Positions 32,321 to 41,864 of a stretch of 64,000 bases of DNA are shown here, in pieces. Every line of letters starts with the position of its first letter. Position 1 is the first letter of the stretch. The stretch comes from Candidatus Desulfopertinax cowenii (GTDB lineage: Bacteria > Bacillota > Desulfotomaculia > Desulfotomaculales > Desulforudaceae): assembly GCA_001899445.1 (NCBI GenBank), contig MPOA01000001.1:62001-126000 (forward strand). The letters are read 5' to 3'. The notes beneath the pieces were generated by a model that made no database searches, was not told the origin of the DNA, and was given only the letters and a program-made list of their open reading frames with translations. Both the position numbers and the translations under genes were made by a program.

Positions 32321-33439
32321 CTAAAACACAATCATTTGGCGCCGCAGCCATACGTTGCCTAAGAGGCCCAAAGCCGTTAAGGTGGCAACCATGGAACTGG
32401 GACCGTAGCTGAACAGGGGCAGCGGGAGGCCGGTGACCGGCATGATCCCGGTGGCCATGCCCACGTTGGTCAGCACGTGGAAGGTCAGCATGGACACAAT
32501 ACCGGTCGCCAGCAAGGTACCGAACTGATCCTTGGCCTGCGCGGCAATCCGGACACCGCGGTAAATCAGGATAAAGAACAGGCTCAGCAGAATCACTACC
32601 CCGATGAAGCCGAGTTCCTCGGCCAGCACCGAGAAGATGAAGTCGGTATGCTGTTCAGGAAGAAAATGCAGCTGGTTCTGACTGCCGCTGAAGAGGCCAC
32701 GGCCCCAGAGCCCGCCGGACCCGATGGCGATCTGGGACTGGATCATGTGGTAGCCGGCCCCCTGCCAATCGCTCCAGGGATCTAGGAAAATAGTCAGCCG
32801 GCCAATCTGATAATCCTTGAGCGGGATCCAGATACCGTGATTCAGGTGCGCCCAGATCCAGACCACCATCGAGCCCAGCCCGCCCAACGCCAGCGTCCCC
32901 AACCACAACGGGCGCGCCCCGGCAATGTAAAGCATGCCCACGGTGACGGCGATGAACACCACCGCAGTGCCCAGGTCGGGCTGCGCCAGGATTAGCAAGG
33001 CCGGAACCCCCACGTAAGCCAACGCGGGCAAGAGGTCCCGAAACCGGTCCAACCGGCCTTCACGCTGAGACAGGAAGAATGCCAGGCCAATGATCACCAC
33101 CAGCTTCGCGAACTCCGACGGCTGGAAGAGAAAAGGGCCGATCTGTACCCAGCGCTGGGCGCCGCCGGCCGAGTGGCCAACCAAAAGCACCGCCAGGAGC
33201 ACGGCCAGATTCGCCCCGTACAACACCTTGACGTACTTAGCCAGTTCCTCGTAACGCCAGAAAAGAAAAAAAACAAAGGCCGAGGTTCCTAGCGCAATCC
33301 CCAGAAGCTGTTTCCAGATAAACACGAAGTTGGCTTCGCCGGAAACGCTGGTGGCCTGGGTAGCGCTAGCAATGGTCACCAGCCCCAGCGCGATGATCGC
33401 TATCGCGGCCAGGATCAAGGTGTAGTCCAGGTTTTTCAA
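32321..33439 (-). CDS. rodA: SEDS glycosyltransferase RodA
   Basis: Lipid II polymerase for cell elongation, partner of PBP2 (mrdA at 35260-37257). At 372 residues and about ten helices, it has the SEDS motifs GAQRWVQIGPFLFQPSEFAK, LAQPDLGTAVVF and TGLPLPLFSYGPSS. The genomic neighbourhood (min, mre, mrdA) favours RodA over FtsW. TTG start after GGAG. The min terminator precedes it, so it has its own transcript. Confidence 0.96.
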   Translation of the reverse strand: MKNLDYTLILAAIAIIALGLVTIASATQATSVSGEANFVFIWKQLLGIALGTSAFVFFLFWRYEELAKYVKVLYGANLAVLLAVLLVGHSAGGAQRWVQIGPFLFQPSEFAKLVVIIGLAFFLSQREGRLDRFRDLLPALAYVGVPALLILAQPDLGTAVVFIAVTVGMLYIAGARPLWLGTLALGGLGSMVVWIWAHLNHGIWIPLKDYQIGRLTIFLDPWSDWQGAGYHMIQSQIAIGSGGLWGRGLFSGSQNQLHFLPEQHTDFIFSVLAEELGFIGVVILLSLFFILIYRGVRIAAQAKDQFGTLLATGIVSMLTFHVLTNVGMATGIMPVTGLPLPLFSYGPSSMVATLTALGLLGNVWLRRQMIVF

Positions 33440-33525
33440 TATTCTCCGGCTGCGGATAATTTCTAAAACACCCCGGTTCGACCTTATCTACTTTTTATTT
33501 TATTATTATAAAAGTAATCAGAGCA

Positions 33526-33552
33526 CAAAAAAAGGGGGCGCAAAACCCCCCT
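33526..33552 (-). terminator. Rho-independent terminator after minE
   Basis: On the minus strand GGGGG-TTTTGCG-CCCCC is followed by seven T residues (33527-33533). It ends the mre-mrd-min transcript before rodA. Confidence 0.9.
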
Positions 33553-33557
33553 CGTTC

Positions 33558-33836
33558 TCAAGCCGGATTACCGGCCACCCTCTTCATCTTCTTAACCGGG
33601 ATACTGGCTACCAGGGCCACTTGGTTATCTGCCCGCTCGAGGTTTACGCTTAATCCTTTCTCGTCTATTTCCATGTATTTTGAAATCACTTCCACCATGT
33701 CATTCTTCAGCAGCTGCAGCAGCTGCGGAGAAACGCCAGCCCGGTCGTGGACAAGCACCAGGCGCAACCTCTCCTTGGCCACGTTCTTGCTGCCCGGACT
33801 TTCCCTGCCGAGAAGGCGGGCCAGGAAATCAAGCAC
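33558..33836 (-). CDS. minE: Cell division topological specificity factor MinE
   Basis: Displaces MinC from MinD and stimulates MinD ATPase, driving pole-to-pole oscillation. The 92-residue product begins MLDFLARLLGRESPGS (membrane-binding start), then has the MinD-binding stretch AKERLRLVLVHDRAGVS and the C-terminal dimerisation domain. GTG start after GGAGGAACG. Its presence means an oscillating Min system rather than the DivIVA/MinJ type of Bacillus; no divIVA is seen here. Confidence 0.97.
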   Translation of the reverse strand: MLDFLARLLGRESPGSKNVAKERLRLVLVHDRAGVSPQLLQLLKNDMVEVISKYMEIDEKGLSVNLERADNQVALVASIPVKKMKRVAGNPA

Positions 33837-33857
33837 ACACGTTCCTCCTTCCTTACC

Positions 33858-34655
33858 CTATCCCAGACCTATGATTCTTCTTAACCGATTGAAAAATCCT
33901 TCCCCGTTTTCCAAATTCATCAACGGCACCGGCTCGCCCAGCATGCGCCGGACGATGTCTTTGAAGGCGCGACCGCTGAGGGAATTCTCGTTAATCACTA
34001 TCGGATCGCCCCGGTTGGTGGCGATTACGACCTGCTCATCGTCCGGAATGACGCCCAGCAGTTCCAACCCCAGGATATCGTGCATGTCTTCCAGGGTCAT
34101 CATGTCCCCGCGCTGTACCATCTGCATCCGGAGCCGGTTTATGATCAGCTTCGGATCTCGGATTTCGGCCTTGGCTTCCAGTAATCCCACCACCCGGTCG
34201 GCGTCCCGCACCGCCGCCACCTCGGGCACCGTCACCACGATCGCTTTTTCGACGCCCGCCACCGCGCTTTGGAAGCCCTGTTCGATGCCCGCCGGGCTAT
34301 CGACGATCACGTAGTCGAAGTGTTCCCGCAACTGGCTACAGATATTTTGCATATCCTTGGGCGTTACCGCGGACTTGTCCTTGGTCTGCGCGGTGGGCAG
34401 GAGGAATAATTCTTCGAACCGGCGGTCTTTTATCAGGGCTTGCCGGAGGCGACACTTCTCCTCGATCACGTCGGTCAGGTCAAAAACGATTCGGTTCTCC
34501 ATCCCCAGCACTACGTCCAGATTGCGCAAACCCGTGTCGGCATCGACCAGTACCACTTTATAGCCCAGCATGGCCAGCCCGCAACCGATGTTGGCTGTTA
34601 CCGTCGTCTTGCCAACCCCTCCCTTGCCCGAAGTCACTACAATAACTTCGCTCAT
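33858..34655 (-). CDS. minD: Septum site-determining ATPase MinD
   Basis: ParA/MinD-type ATPase that recruits MinC to the membrane. At 265 residues it has the deviant Walker A SGKGGVGKTT (9-18), the DADTGLRNLDVVLG switch, the Walker B-like VIVDSPAGIE, and the C-terminal amphipathic membrane-targeting helix (GEGFFNRLRRIIGLG). ATG with GGGAGGAA upstream. It lies 23 bases after minC and 21 before minE. Confidence 0.98.
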   Translation of the reverse strand: MSEVIVVTSGKGGVGKTTVTANIGCGLAMLGYKVVLVDADTGLRNLDVVLGMENRIVFDLTDVIEEKCRLRQALIKDRRFEELFLLPTAQTKDKSAVTPKDMQNICSQLREHFDYVIVDSPAGIEQGFQSAVAGVEKAIVVTVPEVAAVRDADRVVGLLEAKAEIRDPKLIINRLRMQMVQRGDMMTLEDMHDILGLELLGVIPDDEQVVIATNRGDPIVINENSLSGRAFKDIVRRMLGEPVPLMNLENGEGFFNRLRRIIGLG

Positions 34656-34678
34656 TTGTCAAGTTCCTCCCTTGGCCT

Positions 34679-35068
34679 CTATTTTTTGCCCTGACGCTCC
34701 CCGCTAGGCGGAAAGGCTTCGATAACCACGATACCGTCTCTTACCCTGGCAATTTCCGGTTGGTTGGGGTTGAATACTTCCCCATCAGGCGACCGGGCGA
34801 TGTAATTGGCGATCCGCAACTGCGTGGGCCGCAACCGGAAAGCCACGATCACCGCCTGTTCGTTGCCGGCAGCGCCCGCGTGCACCGTCCCCCGCAGCAC
34901 CCCCATCACCACCACGTTGCCCCCGGCAGTTACCTGAGCGCCCGGGTTAACGTCACCCAGAATCACCACGTTGCCCTCGAAACTGACACTCTGACCGGAA
35001 CGCAGGATACCCTCGACCAGCACGGTCGGGGAATCGTTAAGGCCGTTAAGCGCGTGTTGCACAGCCAT
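34679..35068 (-). CDS. minC: Septum site-determining protein MinC, C-terminal domain only
   Basis: The 129 residues cover only the MinC C-terminal beta-helix domain: RSGQSVSFEGNVVILGDVNPGAQV, then GVLRGTVHAGAAG and LRPTQLRIANYIARS. Typical MinC is about 220 residues, with an N-terminal domain (about 100 residues) that breaks FtsZ polymers; that part is missing. ATG 35068 has AGGTGGAAGA in front, and the 191 bases up to mrdA encode no remnant of it. The remaining domain dimerises, binds MinD and, in other species, the FtsZ tail (retained here). So it may still target division sites, with reduced or different inhibitory action. Confidence 0.9.
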   Translation of the reverse strand: MAVQHALNGLNDSPTVLVEGILRSGQSVSFEGNVVILGDVNPGAQVTAGGNVVVMGVLRGTVHAGAAGNEQAVIVAFRLRPTQLRIANYIARSPDGEVFNPNQPEIARVRDGIVVIEAFPPSGERQGKK

Positions 35069-35210
35069 TCTTCCACCTCACCATACTACTTAACCAATTG
35101 TTCTACGGGTAAAAACCAAATCCTGCTAAATTCCTGTGGGTGTTTACCTGTTATTTTGCCGAACTTTTCATCCGAAGCAGACATACTCCGGAGCCAAGCA
35201 ACCATTTTTC

Positions 35211-35244
35211 GGCACAAGCCCCCTTCCCAACGGCGGCTTGTGCC
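35211..35244. repeat. Perfect 10-bp inverted repeat between mrdA and minC
   Basis: GGCACAAGCC (35211-35220) and GGCTTGTGCC (35235-35244) with a 14-base loop. Neither strand has a T-run after the stem, so it is not a standard terminator; it could be a processing or mRNA-stability hairpin or a protein site. Confidence 0.6.
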
Positions 35245-35259
35245 TCCAATAATTCCCGG

Positions 35260-37257
35260 TTATCCGTTTCGGATAGCGGCGCTGGCGCCCCGGCTTACAA
35301 AACCGAAGTATGCGTCCATAATTTTCCGGGCCACCGGGGCCGCCAGCTTACTGCCCTTTCCACCGTGTTCCACAACCACGGACACCGCGATCTCGGGCTC
35401 CTCGTAGGGCGCAAAACCTACGTACAGGGCGTGATCGTTCTTGTTCAGCACTTCGGCGGTACCCGTCTTGCCAGCCGTGGGCAACGGGAAGTCAAAAAAG
35501 GACCCGTACGCCGTGCCCCCGGGCTGGGTTGCACGGTACATACCTTCCCGGATCAAATCCAGGTGGGCCGCGGAAACAGAGACCCGCTGCCGCAGTTGGG
35601 GACCAAACTCACTGATGATCCGGCCGTCCGGGGCGGTGACCCGCTGCACCAGGTAGGGCTGGTAAATGTACCCACCGTTGGCGATGGCCGCTACGTAGTT
35701 GGCCAACTGGAGGGGCGAATAGCTGTTAATTCCCTGGCCGATTGCCATGTTAAGGGTGTCGTAATCCCGCCAGACCAGGTCCCAGGCATAACGGTCGTAC
35801 CGGGCCTGGATCCGCGCTATCTCCCGTTCTTTTTCCCGCCGCAGCTGCTCCCGCCGCTCCCCGCTGGCCGCGGCGGCAATCTTGACCCGGTATTTTTCTT
35901 CCACCGCCTCGAACTGGGGGCCAAACCGCCGGTCCAATTCGGCTTGGACCATCCGGCGCTTGTATTCGGGGGTGGGCACCACCCCGGCGGCCTCGCCCGC
36001 CAGCTCAATGCCGGTCTTCCGGCCAAGGCCGAACTCCCGGGCGAACCAGGCTATGGTTTCGGCGCCGGTCCTCAGCCCCACCTCCCAGAAAAAGGTATTG
36101 CACGAAACCTGGAGCCCCTTGATCACATTTACCGTACCGTGTCCGGCCGGGTTCCAGCAGGTGTAACGCCGCTCGTGATAAAAGTAGCCCGGATCGAACA
36201 CGGTAAACTGGTGATTAATCTTGCCGGTTTCGAGCGCAGCGACGGCGGTCACCATCTTGAAGGTGGAACCAGGCGGATAGGTGCTCTGGATCGCCCGGTT
36301 GTAAAAGGGCCGACCGGGGGCAGTCATCAGCGCCTGGGCCTGTTCCGCGCTCAGATCGCCGGCGAAAATCCCCGGATCGTAGGCCGGGTAACTGGCCAAC
36401 GCCAGGACTTCGCCGGTGCGCACGTCAAGCACTACCGCCGAAGCGGCCTGGCAGTCGTCGTGTCCCTCTTTCTGCGCCTGTTCCACGGCCCAGGTCAGCG
36501 CCGCCTCGGCAGCCTGCTGTACCTTCAGGTCGATGGTCAAAACCAGGTCGTTTCCCGGCACCGGGTTCTTGACTCCCAGGCTGCGCACCGGCCGGCCGTA
36601 AGCGTCCACTTCCACCTGCCGGGCGCCCTTCGTTCCCCGCAATATCTTTTCCATGGCGTTCTCCAGCCCGGCCTGTCCGAAAACGTCGCCCATGCGGTAG
36701 CCGTCCGCCTTGTGTCTCTTCAACTGGTCGGGTTGAATCTCCCGGATGTACCCCAGCACATGCGCCAGGGAATTGCCGTAGGGATATTCCCGCATAGGCT
36801 CCAGTTCGATCACTACTCCGCGTAAGCAATCATCGATCTGTTCTTCCTCGATGCGGGAAACAATCTCCAGGGACACGTCCTTGACCAAGCGGATCGGTTC
36901 GTATCGGCGTGGAGACTGGTTCTCGATGGCTTCCCAGAGTTCTTCCGGCGTCCGGTCCAGGATGCCGGCCAGTCTTTCCACCACCGGCTCCAGTTCCTCG
37001 CGGGTTTGACCGAGGTTGATCAGGGAAACGGTGTAAAGGGGGCGGTTTCCCACCAGCTTGACCCCATGGCGGTCAAAGATCTCGCCCCGGGGCGCGGGAA
37101 TGGTAATCAGCCGCAGCGTGTTCTCGCGCGCCAGCGTCCGGTAGTGTTCGGTCTCCATGAGCTGCAGGTAGGATACGCGGGCGATCAGCACCAGAAAAAT
37201 AAAAACGATCACCCCAAGAAAAACATTGATTCTTTTTAAGGCCGCTTTCTTATCCAA
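35260..37257 (-). CDS. mrdA: Penicillin-binding protein 2 (elongasome transpeptidase MrdA/PbpA)
   Basis: Class B transpeptidase working with RodA in side-wall synthesis. At 665 residues: membrane helix (about 10-30), pedestal/dimer domain, then a transpeptidase with STFK (PGSTFKMVTAV), SCN (VSCNTFFWEVG) and KTG (AGKTGTAEV). A charged insertion of about 55 residues (roughly 440-495, rich in R/E/K, for example GERREQLRREKEREIARIQA) lies between the SCN and KTG regions, a feature seen in some Clostridial PBP2 proteins. It lies between mreD and minC. Confidence 0.96.
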   Translation of the reverse strand: MDKKAALKRINVFLGVIVFIFLVLIARVSYLQLMETEHYRTLARENTLRLITIPAPRGEIFDRHGVKLVGNRPLYTVSLINLGQTREELEPVVERLAGILDRTPEELWEAIENQSPRRYEPIRLVKDVSLEIVSRIEEEQIDDCLRGVVIELEPMREYPYGNSLAHVLGYIREIQPDQLKRHKADGYRMGDVFGQAGLENAMEKILRGTKGARQVEVDAYGRPVRSLGVKNPVPGNDLVLTIDLKVQQAAEAALTWAVEQAQKEGHDDCQAASAVVLDVRTGEVLALASYPAYDPGIFAGDLSAEQAQALMTAPGRPFYNRAIQSTYPPGSTFKMVTAVAALETGKINHQFTVFDPGYFYHERRYTCWNPAGHGTVNVIKGLQVSCNTFFWEVGLRTGAETIAWFAREFGLGRKTGIELAGEAAGVVPTPEYKRRMVQAELDRRFGPQFEAVEEKYRVKIAAAASGERREQLRREKEREIARIQARYDRYAWDLVWRDYDTLNMAIGQGINSYSPLQLANYVAAIANGGYIYQPYLVQRVTAPDGRIISEFGPQLRQRVSVSAAHLDLIREGMYRATQPGGTAYGSFFDFPLPTAGKTGTAEVLNKNDHALYVGFAPYEEPEIAVSVVVEHGGKGSKLAAPVARKIMDAYFGFVSRGASAAIRNG

Positions 37258-37272
37258 GAGCCTTCCCCGTTT

Positions 37273-37767
37273 CTACGGAATCCTGAGTATTCCCTCGGTG
37301 GCGGACAGATAAAACCGGCGGTAAAATAACAGCGCAACCGCCGCGTTGTACACGCCCAGGGGCAGGATCAGACCCCAAAGCGCCTCCCCCGGGAGAACGG
37401 TAATGCCTAGACTCAGGATGAGCAGGTACCTGATGGCCTCCACCGCCAAGGTAGCCAGAAAAGCAATGCCGGCCAAAACGAACTGGTTTTCTCTGAACAG
37501 CCGGGTGTGTCCCAGGCCGACCAGGTAACCGATGACGGTAAGGCTGAGCGTGTTCATTCCCAGGTAGTACCCGGAAAGAAAATCCTGGGCGAGCCCCCCC
37601 ATGAAACCCCAAAAGGCCCCCTCCCTGGAGCCGTTGATGATCGCGTAAAACACCACCAGAACCAGCACGAGGTCCGGCTTTACACCGGCCACCCTTACAA
37701 ACTGGAGTACCGTGGACTCCAGGACCAGAGCCAGTCCCAGCAGTAGCGCGAAGATGAGCATGTGCAA
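37273..37767 (-). CDS. mreD: Rod shape-determining protein MreD
   Basis: Small integral membrane protein of the elongasome; 164 residues, about five helices. It carries the MreD pattern GVKPDLVLVLVVFYAIINGSREG with GLAQDFLSG, and it lies between mreC (4-base gap) and mrdA (15-base gap). The role is structural, linking MreC with the cytoplasmic MreB filaments. Confidence 0.95.
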   Translation of the reverse strand: MHMLIFALLLGLALVLESTVLQFVRVAGVKPDLVLVLVVFYAIINGSREGAFWGFMGGLAQDFLSGYYLGMNTLSLTVIGYLVGLGHTRLFRENQFVLAGIAFLATLAVEAIRYLLILSLGITVLPGEALWGLILPLGVYNAAVALLFYRRFYLSATEGILRIP

Positions 37768-37771
37768 GGTG

Positions 37772-38596
37772 CTACCCTCCCGGGAGGGAATTAAGGATGA
37801 TCAACACCTCTTCTAGATGAGTAAAGTCCACCAGCGGCTCAATATCGGCCGTCAGGGTCAGTCCGGCCGCATCCTTCTGCACCGCCACCACCCGGCCCAC
37901 CGGGATCCCCTTGGGGTAAATGCCCAGTCCGGACGTCACCACCAACTGCCCCCGCTCCGCCTCGGCTTCCCGGGTCAGGTAGAACATTCCGAGCGGGTGC
38001 GACCGGTTAAGGGTGCCCCGGACCACCCCGGGAGTGCGGCTGTCCTGCAGCATGGCGCCCACCCCGCTTCGGGGGTCGGTGATCAGCAGCACGTCGGCCG
38101 TATTCGGCGCCACCGCAATCACCCGGCCTACCAAACCGGCCGGCAGAACCACCGCCTGATCGCAGCGAACACCGTGGTTCGCACCGCGGTTCACCTTGAC
38201 CACGCCGAACCAGTTCCCAGGATCACGGCCGATCACGTCGGCCACCAGGGTTTCGGCCCCAGCGTTGTTGTCCCGGTAATCAAGTAACTGGCGGAGACGT
38301 TCATTTTGCAGCTGATACTCCCGGAGAGTGGCAATCTCCCCTTCCAGCTCCCGGATGCGCTGCCGCAGTTCCTCGATCTCCGCGGGCCTGCCGAAGAAAA
38401 ACAGGTGCTGGAACCCCTCGCGAAGCTGATAGCCGAGCTGCATAATCCCGCCCTGAACGAAACCCGCGCCGTCCCGGAGCCCCGCCTCCAGGGCGGTTAA
38501 TTCATCCCGTTCGTAACCGGTCACGTGCATTATCGCCAGCAGCAATACGGCGAATGCCACCGCCGCCAACGCTTTCCTAATCCGGGGGCGCCTCAC
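37772..38596 (-). CDS. mreC: Rod shape-determining protein MreC
   Basis: Bitopic protein that activates the RodA-PBP2 synthase. At 274 residues: N-terminal membrane helix (about 9-25), coiled coil (about 70-105, EELRQRIRELEGEIATLREY), then the paired beta-barrel domain with GRDPGNWFGVVKVNRGANHGV and GVGAMLQDSRTPGVVRG. GTG start. It follows mreB by 2 bases. Confidence 0.97.
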   Translation of the reverse strand: MRRPRIRKALAAVAFAVLLLAIMHVTGYERDELTALEAGLRDGAGFVQGGIMQLGYQLREGFQHLFFFGRPAEIEELRQRIRELEGEIATLREYQLQNERLRQLLDYRDNNAGAETLVADVIGRDPGNWFGVVKVNRGANHGVRCDQAVVLPAGLVGRVIAVAPNTADVLLITDPRSGVGAMLQDSRTPGVVRGTLNRSHPLGMFYLTREAEAERGQLVVTSGLGIYPKGIPVGRVVAVQKDAAGLTLTADIEPLVDFTHLEEVLIILNSLPGG

Positions 38597-38598
38597 AA

Positions 38599-39630
38599 TC
38601 AGACCACCTTCTTGGGTTGGATAAGCACCTTGCGCAGGATATCAATATTCTCCAGTACCCGCCCCGAACCGTAGGCCACCACCAGTAGGGGGTCCTCCGC
38701 CAGGTGCACAGGCATGTGGGTTTCCTCGCTGACCAGCCGGTCCAGTCCGCGCAGGAGCGCGCCGCCACCGGCCATCATTATTCCCCGGTCCATAATGTCC
38801 GCCGCCAGTTCCGGTGGCGTCCGCTCTAGGGTCTGCCGGATGGCGTCCAGGATCGCGCTCACCGGCTCGGAGAGCGCCTGGTATATCTCCGTCGAAGTCA
38901 CAGTCACCGTCTTGGGCAAGCCCGACACCAGGTCCCGGCCGCGGATCTCTTCGGTCTCCTCGTTATTCAGCGGGTAAGCCGTGCCAATCTTGATCTTCAG
39001 TTCCTCGGCCGTCCGCTCGCCGATCATCAGGTTGTAACTGCGCTTGACGTGTTGGATGATCGCCTCATCCATCTCGTCTCCCGCAACCCGGATCGAACGG
39101 CTGGCGACGATGCCCCCCAGGGAGATCACGGCCACCTCGGTGGTGCCCCCGCCAACGTCTACGATCATCGTCCCGGTCGGCTCGTGCACCGGCAGACCGG
39201 CCCCGATCGCCGCCGCCATCGGTTCCTCAATCAGGTAGGCTTCCCGCGCCCCGGCCTGCAGTGCCGCTTCCCGGACGGCCCGTTCCTCCACGGCCGTAAC
39301 CCCGGACGGCACACCGATCACCATGCGGGGGCGGACCAGGAAAGTCCGGCCGCGCAGCGCCTTGTTGATGAAGTACTTGATCATGCTCTGGGTGGTGTCA
39401 AAGTCAGCGATCACCCCGTCCTTCATCGGGCGGATGGCCACGATGTTTCCCGGCGTACGGCCGATCATCTGCTTGGCTTCCTCGCCCACCGCCAGCACCT
39501 GGCCGCTGTCGCGTTCGATCGCGACCACGGACGGCTCACGCATCACAATACCCTTTCCTTTTACGTATACCAGAGTATTGGCGGTACCTAAGTCGATACC
39601 CATGTCCCTAGAGAGAAACCCGATCGACAT
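38599..39630 (-). CDS. mreB: Rod shape-determining actin homologue MreB
   Basis: Bacterial actin that directs side-wall synthesis. At 343 residues, it shows the phosphate-1 motif [13 protein letters not shown] (11-23), the phosphate-2 motif [19 protein letters not shown] and the adenosine motif [17 protein letters not shown] after AAGGAGTCAGAT. It heads the mreBCD-mrdA-minCDE series, 25 bases after radC. Confidence 0.98.
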   Translation of the reverse strand: MSIGFLSRDMGIDLGTANTLVYVKGKGIVMREPSVVAIERDSGQVLAVGEEAKQMIGRTPGNIVAIRPMKDGVIADFDTTQSMIKYFINKALRGRTFLVRPRMVIGVPSGVTAVEERAVREAALQAGAREAYLIEEPMAAAIGAGLPVHEPTGTMIVDVGGGTTEVAVISLGGIVASRSIRVAGDEMDEAIIQHVKRSYNLMIGERTAEELKIKIGTAYPLNNEETEEIRGRDLVSGLPKTVTVTSTEIYQALSEPVSAILDAIRQTLERTPPELAADIMDRGIMMAGGGALLRGLDRLVSEETHMPVHLAEDPLLVVAYGSGRVLENIDILRKVLIQPKKVV

Positions 39631-39655
39631 ATCTGACTCCTTTCTCGGTTAGTAA

Positions 39656-40348
39656 CTAAACCAGTCCCTGCGCTCTCAGGCTGGTGAATCTATTATCCCC
39701 GATGATGATGTGATCTAGGACCTTAATCCCGATTAATTCCCCGGCCGCGGCAAGTCTCCGGGTCAGCTCCAGGTCCTGCTGGCTGGGCATCGGGTCCCCG
39801 CTCGGGTGATTATGGGCCAGGATCAGAGCCGCCGCGCTTTTTCGAATCGCGTTCTTAAACAGCTCGCGGGGATGTACGGACGACGAATTCAGGGTGCCGA
39901 TCGACACCTTCTCCACGGCCAGCACCCGGTTCTTAGTGTTTAATAGCAGCGTCCAGAAGTGCTCACGGTCCAGGTGGCGCATCTCCTCCATCACCAGCCC
40001 GGCCGCTTCCTCCGGGGTACGGACCACCGGCCGCCGCTCCGCCGGCCGAGACGCAATGCGCCGGCCCAGTTCCAACGCCGCCTTGACCTGGGCAGCCTTG
40101 GCCAGACCGACCCCCTTGACGGCCTGCAATTCCTCCAGGGTGGTATCCACCAGTCCCCGCAGACCCCCGAAGCAGGTCAGAAGCTGGTTGGCCAGGTCGA
40201 TGGCCGTGGTCGCGGCCGCCCCGCTCCGGAGCAATATCGCCAGTAACTCGGCATCTGACAGGGACTGGGCGCCGTATGCCGACAGGCGCTCCCGTGGCCG
40301 CGTTTCCAAGGCCATTTCCTTGATTGTCAGGTGGTATTCGACGGCCAA
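39656..40348 (-). CDS. radC: RadC/JAB-domain protein (DUF2466)
   Basis: A 230-residue protein: N-terminal helix-hairpin-helix-like segment (about 70-100) and a JAB1/MPN metal domain with HNHPSGDPMPSQQD. The name RadC is historic; a DNA-repair role has been disproved for the E. coli gene and the true function is not known. Its place directly before mreB is conserved in Clostridia and Bacillus. TTG start 6 bases after GGAGGTGG. Confidence 0.95.
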   Translation of the reverse strand: MAVEYHLTIKEMALETRPRERLSAYGAQSLSDAELLAILLRSGAAATTAIDLANQLLTCFGGLRGLVDTTLEELQAVKGVGLAKAAQVKAALELGRRIASRPAERRPVVRTPEEAAGLVMEEMRHLDREHFWTLLLNTKNRVLAVEKVSIGTLNSSSVHPRELFKNAIRKSAAALILAHNHPSGDPMPSQQDLELTRRLAAAGELIGIKVLDHIIIGDNRFTSLRAQGLV

Positions 40349-40429
40349 GAATCACCACCTCCGGTTGACGCTTTACAGGTACCGGCAGTGTTCCCCCTCG
40401 CGGCTGGCACTGTCAATAAGGCCCTGGTT

Positions 40430-41020
40430 TCAGGACTTGTCGAGCAAACCCAGCAAGTCCACGTCCAGGCGGCGGAACAGCAGCGCCAGTTTCGCCAGCG
40501 GAAGGCCGACCACGTTGAAGTAACAGCCCTCGATGCCCCGGACGAAGAGTCCGCCGCGGCCCTGAATTCCGTAGGCCCCGGCCTTGTCCAGCGGTTCCCC
40601 ACTGTTAACATACCAGGCAATCTCATCCGTGGTCAGCACCCGAAAGCGCACCCGCGTACACTCGTGATCCACCACGGTATGCAGATCCCCGGCCCGGACC
40701 AGGGCCACACCGGTGTAAACCTCGTGGGCGTCACCGGAAAGACCGGCCAGCATCGTAGCGGCCTGCTCCGGTCCGGCCGGTTTTCCCAGAACCGTTCCCC
40801 GCCAAAAAACCACCGTGTCGGCACCAATCACAAGGCTGTCTCGAACCCGGACGGCCACCGCCCGAGCCTTCCGTTCGGCCAGGGCCTCCACCATGGCCGA
40901 GGGATTTCGTCCCGGAAACCCCTCGTCGACATCCTCTACCATAATATCAAACTTTAGGCCCAGGTTCTTTAACAGTTCTCGCCTGCGGGGAGAAGCCGAG
41001 GCCAGGATGATACGCGGCAA
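40430..41020 (-). CDS. maf: Maf-family nucleotide pyrophosphatase
   Basis: House-cleaning nucleotide hydrolase (dTTP/UTP pyrophosphatase class), linked to septum formation in B. subtilis. At 196 residues it has the nucleotide-binding [10 protein letters not shown] (8-17), the conserved KARAVA and the catalytic-region [12 protein letters not shown] start with GGAGGATATA 7-10 bases upstream. It lies upstream of radC-mreB, the usual position in this group. Confidence 0.95.
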   Translation of the reverse strand: MPRIILASASPRRRELLKNLGLKFDIMVEDVDEGFPGRNPSAMVEALAERKARAVAVRVRDSLVIGADTVVFWRGTVLGKPAGPEQAATMLAGLSGDAHEVYTGVALVRAGDLHTVVDHECTRVRFRVLTTDEIAWYVNSGEPLDKAGAYGIQGRGGLFVRGIEGCYFNVVGLPLAKLALLFRRLDVDLLGLLDKS

Positions 41021-41024
41021 CGGG

Positions 41025-41270
41025 CTATATCCTCCGGTAGACGAGATATCCCAGCAGGAAACCCAGCAGGGTCAGCGGTCCGATGGTGATGGAAAACCCG
41101 AAGGTGATGGTCATGAACCGCAGGTCCAGGACTCCGGGCGCTAGACCGGCGGAGGTGATTGGATCCAGAAACGGGAAGGTGGGTGACAGCGCCTGGCCCA
41201 CGGCGCTACCGGCCAGCCCACCGAAAACCAGCAGAATAATCAGAATCCAGGGATTTCTGGTCCGCGCCAA
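41025..41270 (-). CDS. DUF4321 family small membrane protein
   Basis: An 81-residue protein with two to three hydrophobic segments ([20 protein letters not shown] and [20 protein letters not shown]), matching DUF4321, a family found before maf in Clostridia. Function unknown. I start at TTG 41270, which follows AAGGAGG by 8 bases; the open frame reaches 41330 but without a ribosome site. It ends 4 bases before maf. Confidence 0.85.
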   Translation of the reverse strand: MARTRNPWILIILLVFGGLAGSAVGQALSPTFPFLDPITSAGLAPGVLDLRFMTITFGFSITIGPLTLLGFLLGYLVYRRI

Positions 41271-41353
41271 GAAAAACCCCTCCTTGCGCACTGCTATCCA
41301 CAGTTTAGCACTCTCCGCCAACCCTGACAAGCTGCCGGGGCGATCGCAAAAAA

Positions 41354-41818
41354 TCAGATTTTCTTTAGCTTCACAATCATTTCAAGTTCAACCGGAGCAC
41401 CCAGGGGTAGTTCAGAAACCCCCATCACCGCCCGGGCGTGGCGTCCGGCCTCCCCGAAGACTTCTAGCACCAGCTCGGATGCGCCGTTCACCACCGCGGG
41501 CTGCCCCCCGAACCCGGGCGCGCTCCGCACGTAGCCGGCGAGGCGGACCACCCGTTCCACGCGATCCAGGCTCCCGGCCAAGCTCCGAATCACCCCCAGG
41601 CAGTTTAACGCGCACAGCCGTGCCGCCTTGTACCCGTCCTCGGGAGACACCTCGGCACCCACGCGTCCCCGGAAACGCAGGTCACCATCGGCCACGGGCA
41701 GCTGGCCCGAGGTGAATACCAGCCCGTCCACCTCCACCCCGGGCACATAGGCCGCCACCGGCCGCGGCGCCGGCGGCACCGCGAGTCCCAGGACCTTAAT
41801 CCTCTCTTCCGCCGACAT
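41354..41818 (-). CDS. RidA/YjgF-family protein
   Basis: Members deaminate reactive enamine/imine intermediates or act as chaperones. At 154 residues it is a longer RidA variant (YjgF/TdcF are about 128), beginning with a KVLGLAVPPAPRPVAAYVPG extension. The C-terminal ARAVMGVSELPLGAPVELEMI keeps the Arg at the substrate site. ATG follows AAGGAGGACAAGCT, a strong ribosome site. No neighbouring amino-acid pathway gene points to a particular substrate. Confidence 0.9.
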   Translation of the reverse strand: MSAEERIKVLGLAVPPAPRPVAAYVPGVEVDGLVFTSGQLPVADGDLRFRGRVGAEVSPEDGYKAARLCALNCLGVIRSLAGSLDRVERVVRLAGYVRSAPGFGGQPAVVNGASELVLEVFGEAGRHARAVMGVSELPLGAPVELEMIVKLKKI

Positions 41819-41864
41819 AGCTTGTCCTCCTTAAACAAACACCGTTTATATCGAACCTGAGCAC

